From assembly GCA_021818605.1 (NCBI GenBank), contig JAKAUH010000222.1:1-9274 (forward strand): a DNA stretch of 9,274 nt. The letters run 5' to 3'. The notes beneath the pieces are model-generated. The model did no database searches, was not told where the DNA came from, and worked only from the letters and a program-made list of their open reading frames with translations. Position numbers and translations under genes: made by a program. Position 1 is the first letter of the stretch; every line of letters begins with the position of its first letter. Shown in pieces: positions 1-6,151 of the stretch. Source of the stretch: Planctomycetota bacterium (GTDB lineage Bacteria > Planctomycetota > Planctomycetia > Isosphaerales > Isosphaeraceae).

Positions 1-1
1 G

Positions 2-157
2 GCCATCCAGAAAGACCGTGAGTTCCTCAGCCAGTTGTTATTTAACGGCTCCGTCCTCGAGTATAACGGAGGCGAGAGCTGGTACGACGTCCATCCGATC
101 GTCCAGCAGATCAGGGCGTTCCGGGAGATCCCTGTCAATGGCACGAACCCGGCGTAG
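2..157 (+). CDS. C-terminal end of an upstream protein (partial), possibly a STAND/AAA-type ATPase
   Basis: The reading frame is open from the first full codon at position 2 to a TAG at 155-157, giving 51 residues of a protein whose start is outside the window. The fragment holds a segment SVLEYNGGESWYDVHPIVQQI (residues about 17-37). From memory, a leucine-rich helix followed by an aromatic/Gly turn and a W-Y-D-V-H-P-x-V motif is typical of the winged-helix end of STAND-like ATPases, where it follows the nucleotide-binding domain. Nothing of a P-loop can be seen because the upstream part is missing. The next gene starts inside this one (20-base overlap), which suggests translational coupling and a shared job. 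That these residues are coding is fairly clear; the family is an inference. Confidence 0.6.
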   Translation, partial: AIQKDREFLSQLLFNGSVLEYNGGESWYDVHPIVQQIRAFREIPVNGTNPA

Positions 158-1622
158 GCCCAAAGTCGTTGAGTCCTCCGACGAGAATCAGAGGAGTCTG
201 CGCGAGCTCACTGTGTTCCTGGAAGACAGGCCGTCCTTCCGCCTCGGGCTGGCCATCTACGACGTCCCCGGCACGCGAGAAGCCTGGCTCGACCGTCTGG
301 CGGCCGCGCTAACGGACCGCCCGGTTTCTCTGCTGCGACTCGACCTCAGCCACGAGCCGAACGAGGTTCTCTTGCTCCGCCGACTGGAGGATGCTCTCCA
401 CACCACCAACTTGCCGGAGGGCAAGACCCCGGCCGTGATGGTCACCGGCCTTGAGGCGGCGATCGACTTCCGCCCGATGCCGGGCACGCTCTTCGTCGAA
501 GGCGGCCAACTGCTGCGTAATGCCAACCTCCAGCGAGACGCATTCACGGAGCGTTGCCCGGTCCCGGTCGTGCTCTGGCTCAATGGCGCAGGGGCGACGG
601 CGCTCACACAGACCGCGCCCGATCTAATGCAGTGGTGCACGGGTATCTTTCAATTTGACAGCGGGGAGCTGGCCCACTCGAACCTCGAAAGAGGACTTCT
701 GTCGTCCCCTTTAAGTGAAACCGATCGCCTTCCCCATCAAGAGAAGAGAGAGAGAATCGGGCTGCTTCAGAACCTCCTGCTGGAGCTGGAAAAGATCTCT
801 TCGGACGATCGAGGCTCCCTCGCCCGTAAGGCAGCGCTGCACTATGAGCTGGGCCAGGTCTTTCTGGCACTGTCGGAGGCTCTCGCAGCGAAGCAGCATT
901 TCGAGGAATCCCTGAGTCTCGCCCAGCGTATCAGCGAGCAAAAAATGGAAGAAGCCTCCCTTGATGGCCTTGGGACAGTGGAGGCGGCCCTGGGCAATCT
1001 CGATCAAGCCGTAAAATTTCACGAACGCGCACTCAAGCTGGCCGAGCAGATCGGAGACTACAATGGCGTCTCAACGTTTCTCGGGCACCTGGGGATTGCT
1101 CATGCGCGGCGTGGCGACCTGGATCGGGCTCTCGACTATCTGAGACGGGAACTCGAAGATTTCTCGCAATTCCGCGATCGACAGGCCCAGGGCAGGACGC
1201 TGAACAATATCGGCGTCATTCTAATGCAACAAAACAAATATCAAGAGGCACGAGGATTCATCGAAAAGGCTCTGGATCTCGCGAGAGAATCGAAGGACCG
1301 ATCGGCCATCAGCGCGGACCTCAATAACCTGGGTTGGATCTGCCAATTGAGTGGAGAACCGATCAGGGCGTTCCAGTATTACGAGGAAGCTCTCGATCTC
1401 GCGCGGAAGCTAGGGGTTCGGGCGCGCGAATGCCGGATCCTTAACAATCTCGGCGCACTTCAGGCCCAACTTGGTCAGACCGACCAGGCAATCCAGATGC
1501 TCGAACGCGCGGGCCGGATCGCTCGCGAAATTCAAGAGCCCGAGCTCATCGAGTCGGCCGAGCGAAACCTTCGACTTGCCAGGGAACTGGAGCCGGAGGG
1601 GTTCGAGGCCGCCAGGTCGTGA
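138..1622 (+). CDS. TPR-repeat protein with P-loop-less ATPase-like N-terminal domain
   Basis: This is a 494-residue soluble protein with no signal peptide or membrane segment. I chose ATG 138 because the open frame before it is only a shadow of the upstream gene, and a GGAG lies 11 bases ahead. Residues about 20-190 have the strand/helix rhythm of a STAND NTPase (hydrophobic strands near 36-41, 64-70, 98-103 and 142-148, the last reading PVVLWL; then APDL..WC.GIFQF at 160-172), but where a Walker A loop would stand there is YDVPGTREAW, with no GxxxxGK. Residues about 231-464 are six TPRs of 40 residues each, with the conserved glycine at 239, 279, 319, 359, 399 and 439; three carry LNN(L/I)G. 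Such TPRs normally bind partner proteins. A role as sensor or adaptor for the coupled upstream protein is my inference. The TPR part has locally low G+C compared with downstream genes, a possible sign of transfer. Confidence 0.85.
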   Translation: MARTRRRPKVVESSDENQRSLRELTVFLEDRPSFRLGLAIYDVPGTREAWLDRLAAALTDRPVSLLRLDLSHEPNEVLLLRRLEDALHTTNLPEGKTPAVMVTGLEAAIDFRPMPGTLFVEGGQLLRNANLQRDAFTERCPVPVVLWLNGAGATALTQTAPDLMQWCTGIFQFDSGELAHSNLERGLLSSPLSETDRLPHQEKRERIGLLQNLLLELEKISSDDRGSLARKAALHYELGQVFLALSEALAAKQHFEESLSLAQRISEQKMEEASLDGLGTVEAALGNLDQAVKFHERALKLAEQIGDYNGVSTFLGHLGIAHARRGDLDRALDYLRRELEDFSQFRDRQAQGRTLNNIGVILMQQNKYQEARGFIEKALDLARESKDRSAISADLNNLGWICQLSGEPIRAFQYYEEALDLARKLGVRARECRILNNLGALQAQLGQTDQAIQMLERAGRIAREIQEPELIESAERNLRLARELEPEGFEAARS

Positions 1623-1675
1623 TTCACTCCTTCGAAGGCGAGAGCCGAGACGGTTCCTGCCACCGGTGCCGGACT

Positions 1676-1702
1676 CTCGAATCGAGCCCGGCATACTGCC
1701 GG
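1676..1702. repeat. Two adjacent short inverted repeats after the TPR gene
   Basis: In the 121-base gap behind the TPR gene there is CTCGA-A-TCGAG (1676-1686), directly followed by CCGGCA-TAC-TGCCGG (1688-1702). A further perfect 10-base palindrome, CCTTCGAAGG, lies at 1629-1638 just after the stop codon. The second could fold into a six-pair stem with a three-base loop, but no T-run follows, so a factor-independent terminator is not convincing. The inverted repeats are visible; any function is a guess. Confidence 0.35.
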
Positions 1703-1743
1703 CGGTCGAGATCGCCTCGGTCCAGGGCAGGTGGGGACCGTCC

Positions 1744-2439
1744 ATGCGATTGCCGCGTATGAGGTTCCGACTCGCAACGCTGCTATCCGTCGTCGCGGTC
1801 GTCGCCGTCGTACTGGCGGCTTCGCGGACGCACGGCAACACCGGCGCCGCGATCGCCCTCATCGCGGCCAGCGTGTTCGGGCTGGCACGAAGGCGGTACG
1901 CCGATCTCCTGGCCGCCCGGGGCACGGGATTGCCCGATCCCGGCCTCGCGGAGCGGGCCTGGCTCCTCGCCCGCTCGGGTGCGATCGCCGTCGTCCTCGT
2001 CGGACTCTCGGACCTCGCGCTCCTCATCGGGTATCACGGTTTCTTGAGGTGGTGCGACGTTCACATGCGGATGTCGCACTGGTCGCCTTACCTGGACCCG
2101 GTCTACATGGCGATCGGTTTTGCCATCGGCGCTGCAACGGCCATCTGGGTCGCCGCGAGGCTACGAATGGCTCTCTGGACCATCCCCGGTCAGCCCCGCC
2201 GATGGCGGTCGCTGCGACCGCTGATCGTGGTGGTCCTGGCGGGGGGATGGTTCGCCTGGTCGGTGCTTCAGGAACGCTGGGAGTTCTGCACGATGATGGC
2301 CGAGTACCACGCGGCGGAGGCCGCCGCGGCGAAGACTTCAGACAGGGCGGCACTGCATCGGTGGCTGGGCCGTTGGTACGCGCGGGCCGCCGTCCGGCCC
2401 TGGCTGCCGATCCATCCGGACGAAGGAGGCTCGGAGTGA
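1744..2439 (+). CDS. Five-helix integral membrane protein, planctomycete-type, unknown function
   Basis: This is a 231-residue protein of unrecognised biochemical role. It begins MRLPRMRFRLATLL, a basic start running straight into a hydrophobic helix. Predicted membrane segments by eye are at about 12-27, 35-48, 79-100, 117-138 and 159-176. The C-terminal 55 residues are soluble and contain MAEYHAAEAAAAK followed by a W/R-rich stretch and RPWLPIHPDE. I remember both the RFRLATLL-type start and a YHA...YxRAAxxPWLP tail from small planctomycete-specific proteins, which supports the lineage but gives no function. ATG 1744 is preferred over the in-frame ATG 1759 because a GGTGGGGA sits at about the right distance before it and nothing comparable precedes 1759. 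It stands alone between the TPR gene and hflC, 121 and 142 bases away, so operon membership is uncertain. Confidence 0.8.
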   Translation: MRLPRMRFRLATLLSVVAVVAVVLAASRTHGNTGAAIALIAASVFGLARRRYADLLAARGTGLPDPGLAERAWLLARSGAIAVVLVGLSDLALLIGYHGFLRWCDVHMRMSHWSPYLDPVYMAIGFAIGAATAIWVAARLRMALWTIPGQPRRWRSLRPLIVVVLAGGWFAWSVLQERWEFCTMMAEYHAAEAAAAKTSDRAALHRWLGRWYARAAVRPWLPIHPDEGGSE

Positions 2440-2466
2440 TAGCGGTCCACCCCGATGGCACGGGTA

Positions 2467-2485
2467 GCCCGGGAGCCGGCCGGGC
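2467..2485 (+). terminator. Possible weak terminator hairpin after the membrane-protein gene
   Basis: GCCCGG (2467-2472) can pair with CCGGGC (2480-2485), starting 28 bases after the stop of the preceding gene. It is followed by CTTAT, a very short T-containing tract rather than a true T-run. It could equally be a chance inverted repeat in G+C-rich DNA. A TATGAT at 2488-2493 resembles a -10 box, but I see no matching -35 hexamer upstream. Confidence 0.25.
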
Positions 2486-2581
2486 CTTATGATGGTTGGA
2501 TCGGGTCACGCACCGGAACCCCGCGAACCTGTTCCCGCCCCGCCGGCCTCGCCGATCGGCTCCTCGAGGAATCGACCTACC

Positions 2582-3709
2582 ATGAAGCGCACCCGACGAT
2601 GGCTGATCCTGACCGCGGCGGCCGGGGCGATCCTGGCCATCGCGGCCGCCTGCACCGTGGTCGTCGACGAGACCGAGTTCGCCGTCGTGACGCGGTTCGG
2701 CCGGGTCGCGGCGGTGCACGGCGGCGCCGGGGCAGGGGAGTCGAAACCGGCCTTGGCCTCGGCCTCGGCCTCCGGGTCGGGGGCCGGGCTGCACGCCAAG
2801 GCGCCCTGGGACATCGTCATCCGGATCGACCGGCGGTTTCGCGTGTTTGACCCGGCTCCTCGCGAGATGATGACCGGCGACAAGCGGAACCTCGAGGTCG
2901 CCCCTTATGTCGTCTGGCGCGTCGCGGATCCGTTGGCGTTTCTGAAGGGCTCGGGCAGCGACGAGCTGGCCGAGGCCCGGCTGGGCGAGCGGGTGTCGGC
3001 CGGGCTGAGCGACGCGATCGGCCGGCGCGACCTCGCCAGCCTGGCGTCGACGGACCCGGCGAAGTGGTCGCTCGACGGACTGACCCGCGAGGTGCTCGCC
3101 GCCGTCGCCCCGTCGGCTCGCGACGAGCTGGGCGTCGAGATTCTCGATGTACGCCTGCGGCGGTTCGGGCACCCGGTCGAGGTCCGGCCGGCGGTGTTCG
3201 AGCTGATCCGCAGCGAGCGCCGGCAGGTCGCGGCCAAACTTCGAGCGGAGGGCGAGGCGCAGTACCTCACGATCACCAGCCAGGCCGACCGGGCACGCGA
3301 GATGATGCTGGCCGAGGCCGAGGCCGACGCACGCCGGACCCGCGGCCGGGCCGAGGCCGAGGCGACCCGGCTGCTGAATGACGCCCACGGCCGGGATCCG
3401 CGGTTCTTCGAGTTCCTCAAGACGCTGGAATCGTATCGCTCGATCCTGGACGAGCGCGCGACGGTCGTGCTCTCGGCGTCGAGTCCGCTGTTGAAGCTTC
3501 TGGTCGAGGGGCCTTCCCGGACCGAGCCGCCCGCGTCATCCTCGCCCTTGCCCGGTAGCCCAGGCCGGATCGTCGGCGAGTCCTCCGGAGCCGCGCCGGC
3601 CGGTGAACGGCCTGCCGACGCGAGAACCGGACGTGCGACGGGGGCGCCGCCGCTCTCCACGAACGGGCCGCGGCCGGATCGGCCCGGCGGCCAGCCGGCC
3701 GGCCAGTAG
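2582..3709 (+). CDS. hflC: HflC-like SPFH/prohibitin-family protein (membrane protease modulator)
   Basis: This is a 375-residue protein of the HflC branch of the SPFH/Band 7 family. HflC with HflK forms a cage around the FtsH protease in the cytoplasmic membrane and modulates quality control. An N-terminal membrane anchor (about 7-28) is followed by the hallmark VVDETEFAVVTRFGRV (27-42), then GLHAKAPW (69-76), RIDRRFRVFD (81-90), VVWRVADPLAF (110-120), ELGVEILDVRLRRF (182-195), a charged Ala/Glu-rich coiled coil (about 208-270) and the HflC-type end GRDPRFFEFLKTLESYRSIL (270-289). Two features are unusual: about 25 low-complexity residues (43-68) between FGRV and GLH, and a 65-residue Pro/Ser/Gly/Arg tail after 310 that looks disordered. 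The ATG at 2582 is chosen because GAGGA lies 11 bases upstream and it places the anchor at the N-terminus; an in-frame ATG at 2489 would add 31 poorly structured residues. No hflK is visible in this window. Confidence 0.9.
   Translation: MKRTRRWLILTAAAGAILAIAAACTVVVDETEFAVVTRFGRVAAVHGGAGAGESKPALASASASGSGAGLHAKAPWDIVIRIDRRFRVFDPAPREMMTGDKRNLEVAPYVVWRVADPLAFLKGSGSDELAEARLGERVSAGLSDAIGRRDLASLASTDPAKWSLDGLTREVLAAVAPSARDELGVEILDVRLRRFGHPVEVRPAVFELIRSERRQVAAKLRAEGEAQYLTITSQADRAREMMLAEAEADARRTRGRAEAEATRLLNDAHGRDPRFFEFLKTLESYRSILDERATVVLSASSPLLKLLVEGPSRTEPPASSSPLPGSPGRIVGESSGAAPAGERPADARTGRATGAPPLSTNGPRPDRPGGQPAGQ
2749..2772 (+). repeat. Hexanucleotide microsatellite (GGCCTC)n inside hflC
   Basis: Four consecutive six-base units are present, the first reading GGCCTT and the next three GGCCTC. 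They encode an Ala-Ser alternation within the low-complexity loop insertion of the HflC-like protein. The unit is two codons, so slippage would change loop length without breaking the frame. Confidence 0.8.
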
Positions 3710-3730
3710 CGGATTTGTGGCAGCCGGAAG

Positions 3731-3749
3731 CAGGTCGGGCCCTGGCCTG
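3731..3749 (+). terminator. Weak hairpin after hflC
   Basis: CAGGTCG (3731-3737) can pair, with two G-U pairs, with TGGCCTG (3743-3749), 21 bases after the hflC stop. No T-run follows. It is the only stem I see in the 87-base gap before the metal-exporter gene; termination there is a weak guess. Confidence 0.2.
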
Positions 3750-3796
3750 ACTCGGGCGGATCGTCACGCTGAAGCCTGACCTACGGGGGACGATTT

Positions 3797-5161
3797 GTGT
3801 CGGGTAGACCGTTCTCGTACGGTGCTGGGCTGATCCTTCTGCTCGCAGTGGTCGCGAGGGCGCACGACATCCCGAACCAGCGTGTGGATCGCTCGATCCA
3901 GGTCACGCTCACTCCCGGCCGGCTGGCGATCGATTACGAGGTCAGCCTCACCGAACTGACGCTCACCCAGGACCTGCGCTCACTCGTCGGCTCCCGCCCG
4001 GGCGCCGAGCGTTCCGAATGGCTCAAGCTCTACGGCGAGGTCACCGGCCCGCTCAATGCGAAGGGGTTTCTCGTCAGCGTCGACGGCCAGCCTGTCCCAC
4101 TCGAGTCGGGCGGGTATCGCCTGACCGTCGAGGAGCACCCGCGGTACACGTTCCGCCTCGAGGGGCCCGTGCCGGTCTCGGGGCGGTTGAAGCTCCGCGA
4201 CACCAATTTCGTCTCAAGCGAGGGCACGAGCCGATTGGCGATCCGCGGACGCGACGGCGTGACCATCGAGAGGGACGACGGACCGACCGATGTCGAGCAG
4301 GTGCCGATTCGACCGATCTGGATACTCTCCGACGCCGAGGAGCGGCGGACGAAACAGATCGAGGTAGTGTATCGATCTCCCGCCGCGGTGCAGGCGCCGA
4401 CCGCTCCCGCCGCGGCGCCGAGAACCGACGAGACGCCTCCGCAACCCGCCAGGACCGTGCAGCCGCCCTCGAAAACGCGGGTGCAGGCACTGGCGGATTT
4501 GCTCGATCGCGGCGCGGGAGTCTCGTGGGTGATCCTGGCGATCATCGCGGCGGGTCTGGGGGCGGCGCACGCTGTTCAGCCGGGGCATGGCAAGACGCTG
4601 GTAACGGCCGCGGCGATCGGGCCGGGTGCGCGGTGGTATCAGCCGGCGCTTTTGGGACTGGCGACCACGATCGCGCACGTCGGCAGCGTGCTGGTGATCG
4701 CGGGGGTGCTCTGGGCCACCGGTTCCAGCCGGGTCGGGTCGATCCATGTCGGCCTGGCACGCGGGGCAGGATTCGTCATCGCGGCGACTGGACTCTGGCG
4801 ACTGGGGCGCCACCTCGGCGGTCGCGGCGAGCACGATGAGGAGCAAGTCGGCCGCGACATCACGACGCGGTCGGCGATGTCGCTGATCGTCCTGGGCCTG
4901 GCCGGGGGGCTGGTCCCGTGCTGGGACGCGGTCGGTCTGCTGGTGCTGGCCGCGTCGGTGGGCCGACTAGCGGCGGGTGTGGCGCTGGTGCTGGCCTTCA
5001 GCGCGGGGATGGCGGTGGTGCTGGTCGCCGTCGGCGGCCTGGCGTGGCGGCTCCGCGCCGCCGCCATCGGCCGCCTGACCAGTCCCGCCTGGTATCACCG
5101 GCTGGGCATCGCCGCCGGCGCCTTGCTGGCAACCGCTGGTCTGTGGCTGTTCCTCCAGTGA
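3797..5161 (+). CDS. NicO-family nickel/cobalt exporter with extracytoplasmic N-terminal domain
   Basis: This 454-residue protein has a signal peptide (about 1-22, ending A-R-A before HDIPN), a soluble extracytoplasmic domain (about 23-195), a Pro/Ala linker (about 195-228) and a six-helix membrane domain (about 242-258, 281-307, 319-336, 359-385, 389-415, 432-453). HAVQPGHGKT (258-267), T-I-A-H (291-294) and GLVPCWDAVG (371-380) match the NicO/RcnA-type divalent metal transporter signature (Pfam NicO), in which His and Asp residues line the metal path. Such proteins export Ni2+/Co2+ or feed metalloenzymes. The start is a GTG at 3797 with GGGGGA six bases upstream. The mature N-terminus would begin with His, a possible metal ligand. 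The His-rich cytosolic loop common in the family is reduced to RHLGGRGEHDEEQ (338-350), and the usual P after VPC is W. Which metal is moved cannot be told. The gene lies 87 bases after hflC. Confidence 0.85.
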   Translation: MSGRPFSYGAGLILLLAVVARAHDIPNQRVDRSIQVTLTPGRLAIDYEVSLTELTLTQDLRSLVGSRPGAERSEWLKLYGEVTGPLNAKGFLVSVDGQPVPLESGGYRLTVEEHPRYTFRLEGPVPVSGRLKLRDTNFVSSEGTSRLAIRGRDGVTIERDDGPTDVEQVPIRPIWILSDAEERRTKQIEVVYRSPAAVQAPTAPAAAPRTDETPPQPARTVQPPSKTRVQALADLLDRGAGVSWVILAIIAAGLGAAHAVQPGHGKTLVTAAAIGPGARWYQPALLGLATTIAHVGSVLVIAGVLWATGSSRVGSIHVGLARGAGFVIAATGLWRLGRHLGGRGEHDEEQVGRDITTRSAMSLIVLGLAGGLVPCWDAVGLLVLAASVGRLAAGVALVLAFSAGMAVVLVAVGGLAWRLRAAAIGRLTSPAWYHRLGIAAGALLATAGLWLFLQ

Positions 5162-5188
5162 TCCCCTGTTGTTCGTGCCGGCAATCGG

Positions 5189-5202
5189 CGATGCACGCAT
5201 CG
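5189..5202. repeat. Short inverted repeat after the metal-exporter gene
   Basis: CGATGC and GCATCG flank a two-base centre, 27 bases after the NicO-family stop codon. It could be part of a weak terminator or a protein-binding site. There is no T-run, and the stem is short. Confidence 0.25.
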
Positions 5203-5221
5203 AGATTCGCGCGGATACTGC

Positions 5222-5249
5222 TTGCTTGAGTTTGGCGTAATCTTATGAT
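5222..5249 (+). promoter_or_regulatory. Candidate sigma70-type promoter for msrB
   Basis: TTGCTT (5222-5227) and TATGAT (5244-5249) are separated by 16 bases. The -10 box matches the consensus at five of six positions, the -35 box at three. This stretch (5222-5250) is conspicuously A/T-rich in a G+C-rich window, which strengthens the call. Transcription would begin near 5256, immediately before a hairpin and about 70 bases before the msrB start. Confidence 0.5.
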
Positions 5250-5258
5250 AAAGGAGAG

Positions 5259-5276
5259 CCGTCGCATCGGCGACGG
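5259..5276 (+). promoter_or_regulatory. Perfect 7-bp hairpin in the msrB leader
   Basis: CCGTCGC (5259-5265) and GCGACGG (5270-5276) pair perfectly around an ATCG loop. With the candidate promoter just upstream, the stem would sit at the very 5' end of the transcript. It could protect the mRNA end, act as an operator in DNA form, or be incidental. No known riboswitch fold is recognisable. Confidence 0.45.
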
Positions 5277-5324
5277 GGGTTGTTCTGGATCGACTTCGCG
5301 CGTTCAGGTAGAGGAAGATCCATC

Positions 5325-6149
5325 ATGATACGTTATCGGCTCCTCTGGTCGGTGGTCGCGTCGACGCTTTCAATCGTGTTGCTGGTTGTTTCCATCGCGG
5401 CGGCCCAGGATCCGTCGCAATCGGTGGCGAGGTCCTCGTCGGCGCAGGACCCGTTCCAGGCGGCCGAGAAGTCGGCCGCGAAGGGTGAAACCCGGACGTC
5501 GGCCGCGAAGGGTGAAACCCGGACGTCGGCCGCGAAGGCCGAGCCCAGGTCCGAGTACGTGCGCAAGTCGGCGGAGGAATGGATGAAGATCCTTCCGCAC
5601 GAGGTGTTCATGGTGACGCGGCTCAAGGCGACCGAGCCGGCATTCTCGGGCAAGTACGCGGTCGGCCACTTCAACGGGACGTTCCACTGCGCCTGCTGCG
5701 ACGCCGCGCTGTTCTCGTCGAAGGCCAAGTTCGACTCCGGCACGGGCTGGCCGAGCTTTTTCCAGCCGATCTCGCGGAACGCGATCGGCCGGGCGCCTGA
5801 CTATTCCGAGGCCCCGCCGCGGATGGAGGTGATGTGCCGCCGTTGCGGTGCCCACCTGGGCCACGTCTTCAACGACGCTCCCGAGACGCCCACCGGCCTG
5901 CGGTTCTGCATCAACTCGCTGTCGCTCAAGCTCAAAAGGAACGGCGTGGAGGTGACCGGGACAAGGGCTGCGTCAAGCAGCCGGGGCCGGACGAGGTCGC
6001 GGGTCAGGTCGACCCGGTCGCGGTCGCGGGGAAAATCGTCGTCGATGCGGGCGAAGACCAAGGCCCCGGCGGAGACCGCTGGCGATGACCCAGCTCCGGC
6101 CGAGAAGACGACTCAGAACCCGGCCGGCAAGAAGACCGACGGTGATTGA
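5325..6149 (+). CDS. msrB: Secreted peptide methionine-(R)-S-oxide reductase MsrB
   Basis: This 274-residue protein reduces the R epimer of methionine sulfoxide in proteins. A signal peptide (1-27, cleavage after A-A-A before QDP) places it outside the cytoplasm. A linker with a 9-residue tandem repeat (50-75) leads to the SelR/MsrB domain (about 78-205): zinc pairs C122/C125 and C171/C174, the KFDSGTGWPSFFQPI motif (135-149), CGAHLGHVFND (174-184) and the catalytic Cys195 in GLRFCINS. ATG 5325 has an excellent GAGGAAG eight bases upstream; a TTG at 5280 is in frame but lacks one. The extracytoplasmic reductant partner is not in the window. The domain is followed by about 70 extra residues, of which 212-243 are Arg/Ser-rich and look as if read in a shifted frame (see findings), while the last 30 are Ala/Pro/Lys-rich. 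The next gene follows after two bases, so the two are probably co-transcribed. Confidence 0.95.
   Translation: MIRYRLLWSVVASTLSIVLLVVSIAAAQDPSQSVARSSSAQDPFQAAEKSAAKGETRTSAAKGETRTSAAKAEPRSEYVRKSAEEWMKILPHEVFMVTRLKATEPAFSGKYAVGHFNGTFHCACCDAALFSSKAKFDSGTGWPSFFQPISRNAIGRAPDYSEAPPRMEVMCRRCGAHLGHVFNDAPETPTGLRFCINSLSLKLKRNGVEVTGTRAASSSRGRTRSRVRSTRSRSRGKSSSMRAKTKAPAETAGDDPAPAEKTTQNPAGKKTDGD
5471..5538 (+). repeat. 27-base in-frame tandem repeat within msrB
   Basis: Two identical 27-base copies (5471-5497 and 5498-5524) are followed by a partial third that agrees for 14 bases (5525-5538). They encode SAAKGETRT twice and then SAAKAEPR in the linker between signal peptide and enzyme domain. The identity at DNA level points to recent duplication. 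Confidence 0.95.
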
Positions 6150-6151
6150 GG

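Noticed and set aside
1410..2027. Minus-strand 205-codon frame over the end of the TPR gene
   Set aside because: Composition is Arg/Ser/Ala-rich without motifs; the TPR repeats on the other strand explain the region.
2488..2493. TATGAT as a -10 box of an hflC promoter
   Set aside because: No recognisable -35 hexamer at 15-19 bases upstream; the flanks are G+C-rich.
2642..2656. A-A-A-C near HflC residue 24 as a possible lipobox
   Set aside because: The -3 residue is Ala rather than Leu/Val-type, and HflC proteins keep this segment as a membrane anchor just before the DETE motif.
2024..3388. Long minus-strand open frame (about 450 codons) across the membrane-protein end and hflC
   Set aside because: The translation is low-complexity Arg/Gly/Pro-rich. 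The plus strand carries an unmistakable HflC here; long antisense frames are expected from G/C-biased third positions.
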